Assembly (NCBI RefSeq): GCF_000218785.1
Contig: NZ_AFPO01000020.1
Location: 1-64,000, forward strand
DNA from: Idiomarina sp. A28L
GTDB taxonomy: Bacteria > Pseudomonadota > Gammaproteobacteria > Enterobacterales > Alteromonadaceae
DNA length: 64,000 nt
Reading direction: 5' to 3'
Position 1 is the stretch's first letter, and every line of letters starts with the position of its first letter. The notes beneath the pieces were generated by a model. That model was given only the letters and a program-made list of their open reading frames with translations, was not told the origin of the DNA and made no database searches. Made by a program: the position numbers and the translations under genes. Of the stretch, positions 18,700 through 29,122 are shown in pieces.

Positions 18700-21600
18700 C
18701 TAAGCGCGGAGCAGTTTTTCTATCTCATTTAATCTTTGTTTCAACCTTTGCTCTGATACCGGAAATGCCGTACCCAGCTGCTGAGCAAAAGTAGATACCC
18801 GGAATTCCTCTAAATACCAACGAAAATCAGCAAGCTCAGTTGGAATCGGGTCGCCTTTTGGCACCTTTTTATAGAGTTCTTGCCAATGAGCCTCGAGCTT
18901 CTCAAGCTGTAAACTCCGAATCCTATCTTTATTCGGGTCTACCGGAAGCTTTTCTGCTCGTTGTACCAACGCTTTTAAATACCGCTCAGCATCGATTAAG
19001 CGCACCACACCAAAATCACTTACAAATCCAGGGTAAACCAAACGCCCTAAATGCGCTTTCACATCATTATATGATTGCACTAAGGTTAATGGGATCTTTC
19101 CTTTAATTAGTTTCTGAACCTGATGGCTCAGCAGCAAGCACCGTTCTACCTGTTCCGCAATACCTAGGGTTTTATCGTTTAATTCAGCCCTAATCATATT
19201 GGTAAGCTTTCGGAACTCTTCATCGTTATTCGGTAATTGATCATCAATAAGCGAATCTATCGCAGCCAACATACAATCTTCAATTAAAGCTTCTACTTTG
19301 CCCCAAGGATTAAAATACAGTGCAAGTTTTGCCTTATTCGGAAGTTTTGCGCGTAAATAGTTAACGGGCGAAGGAATTTGCAACATTACCAACTTACGTA
19401 AACCCTGGCGGTGCGAACGTTCAGCATCGGCTTCGCTATCAAAAACTCGAATAGCAACGCTTTTTCCTTCATCTTTCAATGCCGGGAAAGCCTTAATAGC
19501 AAAACGCCCAGTTTTCTTTTCTACTGCTTTTGGCGCTTCGCCGAAATTCCAATCAGTTAAGCCTTCGCGCTCAATATCATCACCCGCAGTTGCTTTTAAA
19601 GTTTCGGTTAGCTTGGGCTGCAATTGGTGTTGCAAATCTTTGAGCTTGCGCGCACGCCCTAAAACTTTGCCATCTTCACCGAGTATGCGGAAGTTCATTA
19701 ACACATGATCAGGCACCGCAGCTAAATTCCATGCATCGAGCGGAACCTCAACCCCTGTCATGCGTTTTAGTTTCGCACTCAATACCTGCAACAGGGCTAG
19801 CTCCCCACCCGCTTCTTCTGGGCTAATTGCCTGTAAAAATGCTTGGGCGTAGTTTGGTGCCGGTACAAAATTACGCCGCAAGTTTTTCGGTAAGCTCTTA
19901 ATGAGGGCTATCACCAATTGCTCACGCAACGCTGGAATTTGCCAATCGAAACCATACGGCTCAACTTGGTTCAATACCGGTAAGGGAATATCAACCGAAA
20001 CACCATCGTCAATATCATTTGGCTCAAATACATACGTGAGCGGCAAGCGTAAGCGCCCCTGCGCCCACTCATCAGGGTAATCTACTGCGGTTACATGGCT
20101 CGCCTCTTGCTGCATCAGTTGCTCACGGCTGAAGCAAAGTATTTGTGGCTCAGCCTTGCGAGCATGCTGCCACCAGCGTTTTAAGCGGCGCTCATCATAA
20201 ATATCTTCTGGAAGCACTTCATCATAGGCATGAAAAAGCGATTCTTCATCGATTAGAATATCGCGGCGGCGCGATTTATCTTCGAGTTCACGAACCGATT
20301 CAATGAGCTTTTGATTCGCTTTCATAAACGGCAATACTTCGCGCAAGTTGCCATTAACCAATGCTTCAAGAATGAAAATACGGCGCGATTCAACAGGGTC
20401 AATCCTGCCGTATTGAACTCGCCGCCCAGCCACAATAAGCAAACCATAAAGCGTAACCTGCTCTGTAGCCACTACCGCACCCAGCTTTTTCGAGAAGCGA
20501 GGCTCATGGTAATTACGCTTCACTAGATGTTCGGCCGCGGGCTCAATCCATTCTGGCTCTATTTTCGCTACGTAACGGCCGTAAAGTTTCGAAGTTTCCA
20601 CCAGCTCCGCTGCGATTAGCCACTTTGGCTTAGCTGAAAACAGCGCTGAACCGGGAAAAATAAAGAAACGGCTCTGCCGCGCACCCATATATTGGTGCTT
20701 TTCATCTTTATTACCTATATGCGAAAGCAATCCGGTTAAAAGCGCTCGATGGATACTGCTGTAATCTGCTGGTTCTTCGTTAATCCGAATGCCTTGCTCA
20801 CGAACACTTTGGCGCAGTTGCGTGTATAAATCTTGCCATTCCCGCACGCGCAAATAATGAATAAGTTCTTGTTTGCAGCGCTTACGGAACTGATTTCCGC
20901 TGAGCTCTTTTTGTAATTCCTGAACGTAATTCCAAAGGTTTAAATACCCTAAAAAATCGGAATCTTTATCAACAAAGCGTTTATGCAGCTCATCTGCTTT
21001 TTGTTGCTTATCATGGGGCCGCTCGCGCGGATCTTGAATACTTAACGCAGCAGTAATAACAAGAAGCTCTCTAACGCACCCTAACTCACTAGCGGCAAGC
21101 AACATACGCCCTAGGCGCGGATCTACCGGCATACGCCCGATAGAGCGTCCTACCGCCGTTAGCTTGGGTTGCTGCTTGCGGCCTGCGCCTTGCATAGCGC
21201 CAAGCTCTTCGAGTAAGCGAATGCCATCGGTAATAAAGCGTTCGTCAGGCCTTTGTAGAAAAGGAAACTTGCGAATATCGCCCAGCTTTAGCGTTGCCAT
21301 TTGCAGAACTACTGAGGCTAAATTAGTACGGAGAATTTCCGGATCGGTAAATTCCGGGCGATTCAAGAAATCTTCTTCACTGTATAAACGTACGCAAATA
21401 CCTGGGCCAACCCGGCCACAACGGCCTGCACGTTGGTTCGCACTGGCTTGTGAGATAGGCTCGATAGGCAGCCGCTGCACTTTTGTGCGATAACTATAGC
21501 GAGAAATTCTGGCACTACCTGGATCAATTACATAGCGAATTCCGGGCACGGTTAACGATGTTTCCGCCACATTGGTGGCAAGTACGATTCGGCGGCTATT

Positions 21601-22440
21601 ATGCGGTTGAAAAATGCGGTTTTGTTCGCTTGCCGATAGCCGTGCATACAACGGCACTATTTCTATCGGTTGCGGCAACTCGCGAAAGGTATCATTAAGC
21701 GCATCTGCTGTATCACGAATTTCCCGTTCACCACTGAGGAATACCAGGATATCACCAGGGCCTTCGTTTACTAAGCTGCTGGCGGCATCGCAAATACCTT
21801 GAATAACGTCTTGTTCGGTTTCGTCATCACCCTCTTGTAGAGGCCGATAGCGTGTTTCTACTGGAAAGGTTCGCCCTTCTACCGCGATTACTGGGGCATC
21901 GGCAAAGTGTTTCGAGAAACGCTCTGTTTCAATAGTGGCTGATGTAATAATAACTTTTAGATCAGGCCTTTTATCGATAAGTTGGCGCAATACTCCAAGC
22001 AAAAAATCAATATTTAATGATCGTTCATGAGCTTCATCGATGATGATCGCTGAATATTTTTGTAACAAACGATCGTGTTGCATTTCGGCCAGCAAAATAC
22101 CGTCGGTCATGAGTTTTATTGATGTGTCTGCTGAAGCGGTGTCTTGGAAACGAATTTTAAAACCCACGGTTTTACCCAAGGGCTCTTCAAGTTCATCAGC
22201 AATTCGTTGTGCAACCGATCGAGCAGCCAACCGGCGCGGCTGCGTATGGCCAATCATGCCCTTTTCTGCATAGCCCATTTCAAGCAACATTTTTGGCAGC
22301 TGTGTGGTTTTTCCCGAGCCTGTTTCGCCGGCCAGAATAATTACCTGATTATCGCGAATGGCGTTTTGAATACGCTTTTTATCGGCAACTACCGGCAACT
22401 GCTCAGGATATTTTATAACTCGGGCTACAACTTCAGACAT
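18700..22440 (-). CDS. hrpA: ATP-dependent RNA helicase HrpA
   Basis: HrpA is a DEAH-box RNA helicase; in E. coli it processes fimbrial mRNA and rescues stalled ribosomes. The protein has 1246 residues from ATG 22440, with AAGGAA upstream; a GTG at 22452 is too close to that site. Motif I is GETGSGKTTQLP, motif II is IIDEAHERS, motif III is ITSATIE, and motif VI is QRAGRCGRVGPG. Helicase-associated, OB-fold and the long HrpA-specific C-terminal domain (DUF3418) follow. Compared with E. coli it lacks about 75-80 N-terminal residues, beginning just before the P-loop domain. Confidence 0.95.
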   Translation of the reverse strand: MSEVVARVIKYPEQLPVVADKKRIQNAIRDNQVIILAGETGSGKTTQLPKMLLEMGYAEKGMIGHTQPRRLAARSVAQRIADELEEPLGKTVGFKIRFQDTASADTSIKLMTDGILLAEMQHDRLLQKYSAIIIDEAHERSLNIDFLLGVLRQLIDKRPDLKVIITSATIETERFSKHFADAPVIAVEGRTFPVETRYRPLQEGDDETEQDVIQGICDAASSLVNEGPGDILVFLSGEREIRDTADALNDTFRELPQPIEIVPLYARLSASEQNRIFQPHNSRRIVLATNVAETSLTVPGIRYVIDPGSARISRYSYRTKVQRLPIEPISQASANQRAGRCGRVGPGICVRLYSEEDFLNRPEFTDPEILRTNLASVVLQMATLKLGDIRKFPFLQRPDERFITDGIRLLEELGAMQGAGRKQQPKLTAVGRSIGRMPVDPRLGRMLLAASELGCVRELLVITAALSIQDPRERPHDKQQKADELHKRFVDKDSDFLGYLNLWNYVQELQKELSGNQFRKRCKQELIHYLRVREWQDLYTQLRQSVREQGIRINEEPADYSSIHRALLTGLLSHIGNKDEKHQYMGARQSRFFIFPGSALFSAKPKWLIAAELVETSKLYGRYVAKIEPEWIEPAAEHLVKRNYHEPRFSKKLGAVVATEQVTLYGLLIVAGRRVQYGRIDPVESRRIFILEALVNGNLREVLPFMKANQKLIESVRELEDKSRRRDILIDEESLFHAYDEVLPEDIYDERRLKRWWQHARKAEPQILCFSREQLMQQEASHVTAVDYPDEWAQGRLRLPLTYVFEPNDIDDGVSVDIPLPVLNQVEPYGFDWQIPALREQLVIALIKSLPKNLRRNFVPAPNYAQAFLQAISPEEAGGELALLQVLSAKLKRMTGVEVPLDAWNLAAVPDHVLMNFRILGEDGKVLGRARKLKDLQHQLQPKLTETLKATAGDDIEREGLTDWNFGEAPKAVEKKTGRFAIKAFPALKDEGKSVAIRVFDSEADAERSHRQGLRKLVMLQIPSPVNYLRAKLPNKAKLALYFNPWGKVEALIEDCMLAAIDSLIDDQLPNNDEEFRKLTNMIRAELNDKTLGIAEQVERCLLLSHQVQKLIKGKIPLTLVQSYNDVKAHLGRLVYPGFVSDFGVVRLIDAERYLKALVQRAEKLPVDPNKDRIRSLQLEKLEAHWQELYKKVPKGDPIPTELADFRWYLEEFRVSTFAQQLGTAFPVSEQRLKQRLNEIEKLLRA

Positions 22441-22500
22441 GAATAAAATCACTTCCTTAAACGAACCAAAACCAGCACTAAAAAAGAGCTAAAAGCCAGC

Positions 22501-22545
22501 AAACACAAAAAATAAGGCCGCTAAGTTTAGCAAACCTAGCGGCCT
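22501..22545 (-). terminator. Terminator of the CBS-domain gene
   Basis: AGGCCGCTA (22515-22523) pairs with TAGCGGCCT (22537-22545). Read on the minus strand the stem is followed by TATTTTTTGTGTTT, a good U-tract. It ends the transcript from the gene at 22588-23004. Confidence 0.8.
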
Positions 22546-22587
22546 AAGCCTATGTTATTGGCCGGCTCTCAAATATCAACCTAATAA

Positions 22588-23004
22588 CTAGTGCTTCCCG
22601 TGTGATTCGCGCTGGTATAAATCAATAGCACGTAATACGTCGGTTCTGCTGATTACGCCCACTAATTGTTTCTCGTAATCAACAACGGGATAAACCTTGG
22701 GCTTGTTACTACCTAATGTTTGCGCTAAATCAACCACCGCAGCATCCATGTTGACAGTAAGCACCTCAGCACTCATGCAATCTTCAACATTGGCCGATTG
22801 CTCATTATGATAAGTGCCTTTTAGCATCATCCGCAAACAATCTTGTTCCGAAAGAAAGCCAATCACTTGCTTATTGTCATCAACCACTGGGCCGCCGCTT
22901 TGATGAGCAGAAACCAAGAGTGCCACCGCCTCTTCTATCGGCATTTTTCGAGTAAATTTTAATGGATGTCGATTCATGTAATCTTGTACTTTTATCGAAC
23001 GCAT
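22588..23004 (-). CDS. CBS-domain pair protein
   Basis: This 138-residue cytosolic protein consists of two CBS motifs only (about residues 8-60 and 75-130). Typical stretches are VQDYMNRHPLKFTRKM, GFLSEQDCLRMML and GVISRTDVLRA. Such stand-alone Bateman modules bind adenosyl ligands and regulate a partner, but nothing here names the partner. It is 27 bases downstream of the asparaginase-like gene and may share its transcript. Confidence 0.9.
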   Translation of the reverse strand: MRSIKVQDYMNRHPLKFTRKMPIEEAVALLVSAHQSGGPVVDDNKQVIGFLSEQDCLRMMLKGTYHNEQSANVEDCMSAEVLTVNMDAAVVDLAQTLGSNKPKVYPVVDYEKQLVGVISRTDVLRAIDLYQRESHGKH

Positions 23005-23031
23005 AATATTACTCCTTTCGCTTATAAATCC

Positions 23032-24147
23032 TTACTGCTTGTAAATCCCTATTTGCTTGCCAGCATTACTGGTTTTAAAGCCGCGATACATACCCTCAGT
23101 GTTGAAAGGCATACTCACATTACCTGCTGCATCAAGGATAATTACACCGCCGGTGCCACCCACTGGTAGTAAGGTTTCGTGAATTACATACTCGCCGGCC
23201 TGATCAATCGTTTCACCAAGATATTTAACACGATTACAAATATCAGCAGCTACATGGTAACGAATGAAGTATTCACCATGCCCAGTAGCAGAAACTGCGC
23301 AGCTTTCATTATCGGCCCAAGTACCCGCACCAATAATGGGGGAATCGCCAATTCGGCCATACTGTTTCGCTGTCATTCCACCAGTTGATGTACCTGCTAC
23401 TAGGTTCCCTTCAACATCAAGTGCAACAGCTCCTACTGTACCCATATTAAATATTGGATTTGTATGTTCATTAGCCGCAATAGCACGATAATCGCTTGCA
23501 GATGATTGGCTTTGTAAGCCATCAAGGGCTTCTTGTAACTGCTGAAAACGATGCTCGGTATTAAAATAGCTATTGTGCACCATAGTTAAGCCTTGTTCGC
23601 GAGCAAATTGCTCAGCACCTACTCCGCTTAACATTACATGCCGAGAGTTATCCATTACTGCTTGAGCCAACTCGATCGGGCTTTTCACCCGCCCAACACC
23701 TGAAACTGCACCAGCATTACGGGTACCACCGTGCATAATTGATGCATCGAGCTCATGGCCACCCTCGTAGGTATAAACCGCGCCTTTGCCGGCGTTAAAC
23801 AACGGGTTATCTTCCATACTTTGAATAGCTGCAATAACCGCATCAGCACTAGTGCCGCCATTTTCAAGAATGCTGTAACCCATCTCTAGCGCAAGATCGA
23901 GCGCAGCATTGAATTGCGCCTCACGTTCTGGGCTCATACTCTCGCGAGTTATAGTTCCTGCACCACCATGAATAGCAATGGCAATTGGAGTTGCTGCAAA
24001 ATCAGTGTTCGATTGCTCAGATTCTGGTGCATCACTGCACGCGCTTAAGCCAAATGCGGCTGCCAAAACAGCTGCCGAAAGAAGCGTTTTGCGGGCAGGT
24101 TTATCAATAAACTTGTTGTTAGCTTTGTTCCACACTTTATTATTCAT
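23032..24147 (-). CDS. Isoaspartyl peptidase/L-asparaginase, predicted lipoprotein
   Basis: This Ntn-hydrolase of the plant-type asparaginase family cleaves beta-aspartyl dipeptides and/or asparagine. The nucleophilic Thr, exposed by self-cleavage, lies in NMGTVGAVALD near residue 234, followed by the substrate loop AGTSTGGMT. IAIHGGAGTI and FNAGKGAVYT are further family motifs. From ATG 24147 (AGGA nearby) the 371-residue precursor has a lipoprotein signal, LAAAFGLSAC-SDAPES, with Cys at residue 37. The +2 Ser favours outer-membrane sorting. Most characterised family members are cytosolic, so export suggests scavenging of peptides in the periplasm or outside. Confidence 0.9.
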   Translation of the reverse strand: MNNKVWNKANNKFIDKPARKTLLSAAVLAAAFGLSACSDAPESEQSNTDFAATPIAIAIHGGAGTITRESMSPEREAQFNAALDLALEMGYSILENGGTSADAVIAAIQSMEDNPLFNAGKGAVYTYEGGHELDASIMHGGTRNAGAVSGVGRVKSPIELAQAVMDNSRHVMLSGVGAEQFAREQGLTMVHNSYFNTEHRFQQLQEALDGLQSQSSASDYRAIAANEHTNPIFNMGTVGAVALDVEGNLVAGTSTGGMTAKQYGRIGDSPIIGAGTWADNESCAVSATGHGEYFIRYHVAADICNRVKYLGETIDQAGEYVIHETLLPVGGTGGVIILDAAGNVSMPFNTEGMYRGFKTSNAGKQIGIYKQ

Positions 24148-24278
24148 GAAATCCTCGTTTTTTGGTTGTGCTAAGCTTGTATACAATACGCTAATATCAT
24201 CATGCTTGCTGCTCGCATACAAGCCCTTCGCGGTGTTATCCTTGCTTTATAAGTTTAAACCATGAGAGAAAACTCGCC

Positions 24279-25727
24279 ATGACAAATCCCACAATTTATT
24301 GGCATGATTACGAAGCTGGCGGTATAAACCCACGCGCCGATAGGCCAATGCAGTTTGCGGGTGTGCGTACCGATCGTGAGCTGAATATTATCGGTAAGCC
24401 CTTAGAAATATATTGCCGGCTATCGCCTGATTATCTGCCGCACCCTGAAGCCTGTTTAATCACCGGTATAACACCGCAAGCGGCTAATCAACGTGGCCTG
24501 CCTGAATGCGAATTTGCACGGCGAATTCATCAGGAATTTAGCCAACACCAAACCACTGTTGTTGGTTATAACAATATTCGCTACGACGATGAAATGACCC
24601 GTTTTCTCTTTTACCGAAACTTTATCGATCCTTACGCTTACAGTTGGGAAAACGATAATTCTCGTTGGGATTTATTAACCTTAGTGCGCGCTACCTATGC
24701 CCTGCGCCCCGAAGGAATTGAATGGCCAACGAATGAAGAAGGAAATGTTAGTCTTAAATTAGATCAGCTTGCGCCCGCTAATGGCATTGAACATACGAAT
24801 GCCCACGATGCCATGGCAGATGTACATGCAAGCATAGAGCTGGCCAAGAAGATAATGCACGCGCAGCCAAAACTGTATAACTACAGCTTCGATATTCGGC
24901 GAAAGAAAAAGTTAATTGATTTGGTTGAGAGCGCTTTACTTAATCAAAGTATGCTGGTTTACGTAAGCGGCTTTTTCGGTGCTGAATCACGCTATGTGCA
25001 ATGGGTATTTCCGATTGCATTCCACCCAGAGAATCAAAATCAACTGATTGCCTGGCGTTTAGATGCTAACCCCGAATTTTGGCGCGATAAGAGTGCGGCA
25101 GAAATCAACGCGCAGTTATTTGCTAGCCGCGAAGAGCTGCAGGGTGAACGCCCTGGGTTAATTACTATCACACTGAACCAATGCCCTTTTCTAGCTCCAG
25201 AAAAAACCCTTGCTGAAGCTCAGGCTCAGAACGCTGGCATTGATATCGCAGCCGTAGAAACGAACCGAGCGTTACTAGCCAACGATAGTACCCTTCGAGA
25301 TCACCTACTTGCTGCAATTCTTGATAAAGATGATCGGCTTGTAGCTAACGAAGATCCTGAACGGGCTGATGCTGATTTAGCTTTATATTCGGGTGGTTTT
25401 TTCAGTGCACAAGCAAAAACACACATGAATATGATTCAACAAGCAAGCCCTGAACAGCTTGCAGGTATTGAATTACCACTAGACGACCCTCGTTTACCGG
25501 TGCTGCTATTTCGATTCCGCGCAAGAAACTTCCCACACACATTAAGTGCTAGTGAAGCTGAGCGTTGGAAACAACACTGCCAAAACCGATTGGTGCATGG
25601 TGGCGAAGCATTCTTAAGTAGTGATGAATTTGTTCTGAAGCTAGAGCAACTCGCAGAGCAACACCAGCAAGACCCACGCAAAATGGCAATTTTAAAATCG
25701 TTAGCCGATTATTTAATGACGCTCTAA
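24279..25727 (+). CDS. sbcB: Exodeoxyribonuclease I
   Basis: ExoI digests single-stranded DNA 3' to 5' in recombination and mismatch repair. The 482-residue protein shows the DEDDh exonuclease fold: YWHDYEAGG with Exo I acidic residues, GYNNIRYDDE for Exo II, and HTNAHDAMADVHA for Exo III. SH3-like and helical C-terminal domains follow, as in E. coli. It is divergent from the asparaginase gene and closed by a hairpin terminator. Confidence 0.96.
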   Translation: MTNPTIYWHDYEAGGINPRADRPMQFAGVRTDRELNIIGKPLEIYCRLSPDYLPHPEACLITGITPQAANQRGLPECEFARRIHQEFSQHQTTVVGYNNIRYDDEMTRFLFYRNFIDPYAYSWENDNSRWDLLTLVRATYALRPEGIEWPTNEEGNVSLKLDQLAPANGIEHTNAHDAMADVHASIELAKKIMHAQPKLYNYSFDIRRKKKLIDLVESALLNQSMLVYVSGFFGAESRYVQWVFPIAFHPENQNQLIAWRLDANPEFWRDKSAAEINAQLFASREELQGERPGLITITLNQCPFLAPEKTLAEAQAQNAGIDIAAVETNRALLANDSTLRDHLLAAILDKDDRLVANEDPERADADLALYSGGFFSAQAKTHMNMIQQASPEQLAGIELPLDDPRLPVLLFRFRARNFPHTLSASEAERWKQHCQNRLVHGGEAFLSSDEFVLKLEQLAEQHQQDPRKMAILKSLADYLMTL

Positions 25728-25774
25728 ACAAACCAAAGTATGGCATTGGTATCTTTCACTTCGCATCAAACAAC

Positions 25775-25806
25775 AAAAAAGCCCTAACCATTCAGTTAGG
25801 GCTTTC
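25775..25806. terminator. Bidirectional terminator between sbcB and the first TonB receptor
   Basis: GCCCTAAC (25781-25788) pairs with GTTAGGGC (25795-25802), flanked by AAAAAA on the left and TTTCGTT on the right. It serves the two convergent genes. Confidence 0.85.
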
Positions 25807-25840
25807 GTTATTTACCTATTAGCTTTCGCCAAAGTGTTTC

Positions 25841-28798
25841 TTAGAACGTGTAACCAAGGTTCAAGAACACAGAACGGCCAATTTGGTCATATTGCGAATA
25901 CAGCATCGCATTACCAACAACTGACGCGCGTGAGCCTAAACGGCTTGCGCTTGGTGGCTTCTTGTCAAACAAGTTGCGTACACCAACGGTAAGGTCTACT
26001 CCATCGTCGAACGACTTATTCACTGATAACGTGTGATAAAGGGTTGTAGGACCACTAGCAACAACGCGAACTTCTTCACCACGGTAGGTAGTGAATGGTC
26101 CGTTTGCATAAAGTGAATCGTTTGACACTTTACCCACGTAACGAATGGCGTAGTTAAAGCTTACAGAATCACGTACTAAACCAACGTTCAAAGTTCCAGA
26201 ATGCTTAGGATTACCCAAACGACCAATTGAATTGATTTCTGCACTATCTGGGAACTGACGGAAAATACGTTCAAATTGAATCGTATGATCCAAACGCACT
26301 CGAAGAGAACCGTAAGGAGTTTCATCCATGTAAGTAAGTACAACATCAGCACCGCGTACTGTTTGCTCAGCTACGTTAACATAGCCTCCGCGAACTTCAG
26401 TAATATTGTAGTTACCGTTTGTTCCGTCATTGCGGTCGAATTGCTCACAGAAAGGTTCAGTGGCAAAGTTCTCTGAGCTATAACATAAGTTTACAATTGA
26501 TGAACCACCTATGTTACTAACTTGGTCACGAATAATTACATCGTAATAATCAACTGAAGCAGCAAAACGGTTATCTTCTGAGGCCCAAACTAAACCAATA
26601 CCCTCAGAAACAGAAGTCTCTGCATCTAAACGCCCTGCACCACCAGCTGTAATAGCTGTAGCTGAGCCAAAGTCTTGGTTGTAGTCTTCTGGAATGCCGT
26701 CGGCAATACAGTTCGCTCGAACAATAGCGTTCAATGTGCCAGCTTCATCAGCTTGTCCCCAGTTGAAACATGGGTCATTACGCTGGTCGAAGAAGCTTGT
26801 TTGATCCTTCAAAAACAATTCAAATAGTGCTGGCGAACGGAACGAAGTACCGCGAGAAGCCCGAATACGGAAGCCATTTGCGATATTCCAATTTGCACTT
26901 ACTTTAAAGGTTTCTCCAGAACCGTATGTTGAAACGTCTGTATAGCGGGCTGAAGCTGTTAAATCAAGAGATTCTACAAACGGTAAATCACGTAATAGAG
27001 GAGCTTGAACTTCACCGTAAACCGCTTTTGTATTCGATTTACCGGCTGTAATACCCGCACTCGTCATACCCCAAGAGTTACCTGCAAGCGTTACTTCACC
27101 AGGAGTGTCTTGGATTTCATCAGATTGATAAGATACACCAAACGCAGCACCTAAGGGGCCTGCTGGCAAATCGATCAAATCACCTGTTACATAAGCATCA
27201 ACAGTATCTTGCTTGTAAATAGTTTTACCCGTTTCAGTATCAAATAAGAAATCACGAGTTCCTTGATCGAAATCACCGTAAATGTACTCAGGTGTGAAGA
27301 AAGGAATTAAATGACACTCACGACCGGAAATCGGCGTAATTGACCCCGCACACGCATCTGGAGCGTAAATACCTAATTCTGCGCCCATATCGAGAGCATC
27401 TTCTAAGATAACTTTTTGCTGATACTCACCGCTATTCAATGAACGTTGGTACGAAATATCCCAATTCCAGTAACCAATTGCGCCTTCGAGGCCTAACACA
27501 GCACGTGTGTAGTCAACGGTAGTTACCGAGCCGGAATGGTCCGTAATTGCAGTAGGGTCAATCCATACATCGCCGTCCCAACCATCAACTAATCCCCACG
27601 ATCCAAGTGGATTCAACATCGGATCCATCCAGAATTGACGATAGCTATCTATAGAAGTTTCGCGGCGGCTATGCATTAACTCTGCATACATTGAAATATT
27701 GTTCGTTAAATCGTAGTCACCCTGAAAATATACAGATGCCGTTTTTGTTTCAGGAACCATTGTTTGAAGATCTTGGAACGGATGCTGAGTATCAAGCAAT
27801 GCATCAGTCTCACGTGAATAACCTACAGGAAACCAACCGTCCGGTGCTGAAATATCGCCAGGCTGAGTTTGAGTGTAAGTTGGTGTACCGTTTGCACGGT
27901 TATAACCACTGTAATCGAATGATGTAATTCTTGAAGTAAAGTTGCTCGCACCTGCATTCCACAACCACATACCGTAAGGTAAATCGTTACAATGGATGTT
28001 GCCCGTGCGCGGATCGATTGGGTCTACTTGCTCACCAGTTGCTGGATCAAACATATAGCGTTGGCCGCATGCAAAATGATCACGGTCACCGCGCTGTAAT
28101 TCAGTTTGTACGTTATAATCAGCTACTGCTCGAAATGAGCCGCGATCGAATGTTGTACCCCAAGTACCATTGATACGGAAAGTTTCGCCACCACGTTCTA
28201 ATGGTTGATTGCCGCTAACGTTGATGCTTGATTCATCGCCGCGTTTAGTGATGATGTTAATTACACCCGCAACAGCATCAGAACCATAAAGAGAAGAAGC
28301 TCCATCTTTTAATATTTCAACTCGCTCAACCGCAGAAATGGGTAAAGCGTTCATATCAAAAGCAGCTACCTGCCCGCGAGTACCTGAAGGCCCAGCCCGG
28401 CGTCCGTTCAGTAATACTAGAGTGCGGTTAGAACCTAAGCCGCGCATTGAAATTGATTCGTTACCTGCACCACCGGCAGTTACAGAACCAACGCTCATTG
28501 CAGAAATTAATTGGTTGGAACCAGAAGCAATGGTTGATGTCCGTAACAATTCACCCAAGGTATTTAAACCCTGCTCTGTTGCGATTTCAGCGCTGATAAT
28601 ATCGATAGGTGTTGCACTATCTAAACCATCGGTACGAATACGCGAACCTACTACCTGAATTCTTTCAGGGCGTTCGCTACGCACTTCTTCTTCATCTTCT
28701 TCTTGGGCGCTTGCGCTACCAGCAAATGCTAACGTAGAAGCGGCGCCAAAGGCCAACGCGATACGTATAGATTTGCTTATTTTATTATTAGTAAACAT
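25841..28798 (-). CDS. TonB-dependent outer-membrane receptor, copy 1
   Basis: This outer-membrane receptor would import a bound substrate using TonB energy. From ATG 28798 (GGGAG upstream) it has 985 residues: a signal peptide ending SASA, an acidic EEDEEE linker, the TonB-box-like RIQVVGSRI, a plug domain (about residues 45-170, with VLLNGRRAGPSG and EILKDGASSLYGSDAVAGVI) and a beta-barrel ending in FLNLGYTF with terminal Phe. Large Cys-containing external loops are typical of marine gammaproteobacterial receptors. Substrate is unknown; a role in peptide uptake would suit the lineage but is inference. It is a paralogue of the next gene. Confidence 0.93.
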   Translation of the reverse strand: MFTNNKISKSIRIALAFGAASTLAFAGSASAQEEDEEEVRSERPERIQVVGSRIRTDGLDSATPIDIISAEIATEQGLNTLGELLRTSTIASGSNQLISAMSVGSVTAGGAGNESISMRGLGSNRTLVLLNGRRAGPSGTRGQVAAFDMNALPISAVERVEILKDGASSLYGSDAVAGVINIITKRGDESSINVSGNQPLERGGETFRINGTWGTTFDRGSFRAVADYNVQTELQRGDRDHFACGQRYMFDPATGEQVDPIDPRTGNIHCNDLPYGMWLWNAGASNFTSRITSFDYSGYNRANGTPTYTQTQPGDISAPDGWFPVGYSRETDALLDTQHPFQDLQTMVPETKTASVYFQGDYDLTNNISMYAELMHSRRETSIDSYRQFWMDPMLNPLGSWGLVDGWDGDVWIDPTAITDHSGSVTTVDYTRAVLGLEGAIGYWNWDISYQRSLNSGEYQQKVILEDALDMGAELGIYAPDACAGSITPISGRECHLIPFFTPEYIYGDFDQGTRDFLFDTETGKTIYKQDTVDAYVTGDLIDLPAGPLGAAFGVSYQSDEIQDTPGEVTLAGNSWGMTSAGITAGKSNTKAVYGEVQAPLLRDLPFVESLDLTASARYTDVSTYGSGETFKVSANWNIANGFRIRASRGTSFRSPALFELFLKDQTSFFDQRNDPCFNWGQADEAGTLNAIVRANCIADGIPEDYNQDFGSATAITAGGAGRLDAETSVSEGIGLVWASEDNRFAASVDYYDVIIRDQVSNIGGSSIVNLCYSSENFATEPFCEQFDRNDGTNGNYNITEVRGGYVNVAEQTVRGADVVLTYMDETPYGSLRVRLDHTIQFERIFRQFPDSAEINSIGRLGNPKHSGTLNVGLVRDSVSFNYAIRYVGKVSNDSLYANGPFTTYRGEEVRVVASGPTTLYHTLSVNKSFDDGVDLTVGVRNLFDKKPPSASRLGSRASVVGNAMLYSQYDQIGRSVFLNLGYTF

Positions 28799-29122
28799 TG
28801 ATTTACTCCCTGGGGTGCCATTCAGTGCTATTTCAAGCACTGTGCCTAGATTTCATTTTAATACTCTGCCCGTGCCTGCCGAAAGCCAGAACCAAAGCAA
28901 ACCAACAAAATGAACCTTTAGCCGAACAGCAATGTGTATAAGTTTGTTTATATAACAGCTATAGATGCCAACGAGCTGTGCTCATAAGATTAGCGGACGG
29001 TTCACAACCGAATGTGCCAATGAATCATAATAATGTTAAAGGATAGTAAAGATCAACAAAACCACGGCGGTTAATGGCCTGTTCAACGCATTTTTACAAA
29101 AAAGTTCCGTAAAACATAAAAA
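28799..29122 (-). other. Upstream region of TonB receptor copy 1
   Basis: These roughly 320 bases hold no gene I can support. They are AT-rich and should contain the promoter of copy 1. I see no convincing Fur, Lrp or TPP-riboswitch-like pattern. The left boundary is the terminator of copy 2's transcript region at 29111-29150. Confidence 0.5.
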
